NCBI GenBank assembly: GCA_910584345.1
Contig: CAJTZX010000085.1
Span: 1-6,904 of the forward strand
From: an uncultured Eubacterium sp.
GTDB taxonomy: Bacteria > Bacillota > Clostridia > Lachnospirales > Lachnospiraceae
Direction: 5' to 3'
DNA length: 6,904 nucleotides
This document shows positions 5,705 to 6,904 of the stretch, one piece after another. The notes under the pieces are model-generated. The model searched no databases. It worked only from the letters and a program-made list of their open reading frames with translations, and was not told the origin of the DNA. The position numbers and the translations under genes are program-made. Each line of letters starts with the position of its first letter. Positions within the stretch are counted from its first letter, which is position 1.

Positions 5705-5719
5705 AAGGGATGTGATCAG

Positions 5720-6754
5720 ATGGGAAATAACATCAGTTTTTATACGGGAATGAGTCTGTCGAATCAAAATATGCAGACAGATATGTTTGGAAGAAAACAG
5801 CGCAATGCCGCTGCAGGCCCGGCATCCATTCTGACCGGAAAGTTTGATCCGATTGAGCAGAAGCGGGAGTTGGCCAGAAAACGGGCATTAAAAATTGTAA
5901 GCGATGCTTTTTCGGGAGAAAAAAAGATTGATGATGATATTAAGGCGCGTATGGATTTGATTCAACGGTATGAAAGTATGGTGGGAGAAGCCAACCGCGG
6001 TCTTGGTGAGATTGATGAAAGAATGGAAACGCTTCGTGAAGAATATGGGGTGGATCCGGATAGCCAGGAACAAAAGGACTTAGAAATTCTTGCGGAATAT
6101 CGAAGAGTTTCCAAGCGGAATCCAGAAAAGCTGGAGATCTTAATACCGCAGGAAAAACTGGAGCGTGCGAGGACACTGTATGCTCAGGGAAACGCTGAAG
6201 GCTATACAGAATACCAAAAGCGTGCACTGGAACTGGATAAAGGCAAAGATCCATATCTGGACCAACTGGAAGAAGCGAAAAAAGGGCTGATTGAAGAAAA
6301 CGCCGCGATTCGTGGAATTCAGAAGGAACGTCTGAAATACCATCCGATTTTAGATGCCGTACAGCAGGCGGACAAAGTGATGGAAAACGCAGGCAATGAG
6401 ATCAAAGGAATGCTCTTAGATGAAGCAGTCGATCATATCGACGAGAAATCTGAAGAAGAGTTTGAAAAGGCAGAAGAGAAGAAGGAAGAAAAGAAGGAAG
6501 AAGAGGAAAGAATCGAACAGATCAAGGAACGCAGAGAAGAGCTGGAAGCGCTTGCGAACCCGGATCAGGCACAAAAAGAACACAAACGTGCAGAAGAAGA
6601 TACCGATCCGATGTATGGAGATGTATTAACAGAAGCAATTCTTAAAATGGATGGCATCAAAAATGATGTAAAGCAGGAAGTTTCGGATATGATAACAAAA
6701 ATGAAAATTGCTGCTGAGGATTTAAAAGGGCTCAAAGTAGATGAAATGATTTAA
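5720..6754 (+). CDS. Glu/Lys-rich coiled-coil protein of unknown function, third gene of operon
   Basis: This 344-residue protein is almost entirely charged helix, with no signal peptide and no membrane segment. I recognise the type (a companion of DUF6033 proteins in Lachnospiraceae) but know no function. The N-terminus (MGNNISFYTGMSLSNQNMQ) is polar and uncharged. A basic segment KFDPIEQKRELARKRALKIV (41-60) follows. Helical coiled-coil stretches run at about 66-108, 140-172 and 178-240. A run dominated by Glu and Lys lies at about 243-275, and a final amphipathic helix at about 300-344. The ATG at 5720 is preceded by AAGGGA at 5705-5710, nine bases upstream; the 15-base gap from the DUF6033 gene supports cotranscription. 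The gene ends just before a strong terminator, so it is the last of the operon. It could be a scaffold, a chaperone-like or an exported filament-associated protein; the sequence does not decide. Confidence 0.87.
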   Translation: MGNNISFYTGMSLSNQNMQTDMFGRKQRNAAAGPASILTGKFDPIEQKRELARKRALKIVSDAFSGEKKIDDDIKARMDLIQRYESMVGEANRGLGEIDERMETLREEYGVDPDSQEQKDLEILAEYRRVSKRNPEKLEILIPQEKLERARTLYAQGNAEGYTEYQKRALELDKGKDPYLDQLEEAKKGLIEENAAIRGIQKERLKYHPILDAVQQADKVMENAGNEIKGMLLDEAVDHIDEKSEEEFEKAEEKKEEKKEEEERIEQIKERREELEALANPDQAQKEHKRAEEDTDPMYGDVLTEAILKMDGIKNDVKQEVSDMITKMKIAAEDLKGLKVDEMI

Positions 6755-6759
6755 TTAAG

Positions 6760-6800
6760 AAGGAGGATGGCCAAGGCCATTCTCCTTGTAGTATTTTATA
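6760..6800 (+). terminator. Strong terminator of the three-gene operon
   Basis: A near-perfect 13-bp stem pairs 6760-6772 with 6775-6787 with one G-T pair. In practice it would close with a CAAG tetraloop. It starts six bases after the stop codon and is followed by a moderately T-rich tail (GTAGTATTTTATAG). The stem also contains AAGGAGG followed by ATG, which is a coincidental start-like site inside the hairpin. Confidence 0.85.
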
Positions 6801-6803
6801 GTA

Positions 6804-6851
6804 TATGGAAATTTTATATTTATTATGAAAATTTGTATTTATATAGAAATT
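6804..6851. repeat. A/T-rich imperfect tandem repeat
   Basis: A unit of about 19-20 bp, TATGGAAATTTTATATTTAT (6804-6823), recurs as TATGAAAATTTGTATTTAT (6824-6842), and a partial third copy begins near 6844. The rest of the segment to the window end is A/T rich and shows no gene or convincing promoter. Confidence 0.45.
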
Positions 6852-6904
6852 ACACCACTTTACAACTTTTTGAAAAATAAAATAACGCACAAGACACTTT
6901 CTCA

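Noticed and set aside
6420..6629. Arg/Lys-rich open frame on the plus strand
   Set aside because: It is the shifted reading of the Glu/Lys-rich repeat codons in the third operon gene; no ribosome binding site is present.
6766..6768. AAGGAGG followed by ATG as the start of a small gene after the third operon gene
   Set aside because: The sequence is the left arm of the terminator stem and the spacing from the Shine-Dalgarno to the ATG is far too short.
6860..6904. Promoter for a gene to the right (TTTACA ... TAAAAT)
   Set aside because: The boxes are only about 13 bp apart and the region is generally A/T rich, so the match is not convincing.

Overview
The window looks like a chromosomal segment of a low-to-moderate G+C Gram-positive bacterium, most likely a Clostridia member close to Lachnospiraceae. 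The evidence is strong AGGAGG-type ribosome binding sites, a lipoprotein signal peptide typical of Firmicutes, clostridial chemoreceptor architecture, and three small proteins whose style I know only from Lachnospiraceae genomes. No RNA genes, transposases or CRISPR repeats are visible.

Left part (1-1378, + strand): a G+C-richer edge segment carries a possible broken or repeated sequence on the minus strand. It is followed by a near-consensus promoter with an extended -10 box, an unusual 19-bp spacer and a dyad. Next come a 90-residue protein of unknown function, possibly a detached C-terminal piece of a larger secreted domain, and a metallo-beta-lactamase-fold hydrolase of the UlaG-like type. 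A strong 12-bp hairpin closes the hydrolase gene and probably stops transcription from both sides.

Middle (1487-3910, - strand): a tight two-gene operon. The first gene encodes a membrane chemoreceptor with an extracellular Cache-type sensor, HAMP segments and a complete signalling hairpin. The second encodes a lipoprotein with an FMN-binding domain and an intact flavinylation motif. The ribosome binding site of the lipoprotein gene overlaps the stop codon of the receptor gene, so the two are probably coupled. The longest frame of the receptor begins upstream, but the start at 3910 has the real ribosome binding site.

Right part (4071-6800, + strand): an operon of three genes for soluble, charged, coiled-coil-rich proteins without signal peptides or membrane segments, ending in a strong terminator. 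A sequence matching the sigma-28 (SigD/FliA) -10 element GCCGATAT lies upstream. The first protein resembles the C-terminal coiled-coil part of the flagellar cap protein FliD; the second belongs to the DUF6033 type; the third is a long, Glu/Lys-rich helical protein. Together with the divergent chemoreceptor, this suggests that the trio belongs to the motility/chemotaxis regulon. The trio is the best candidate here for an undescribed system: a set of late flagellar-regulon proteins, possibly exported or flagellum-associated, of unknown role.
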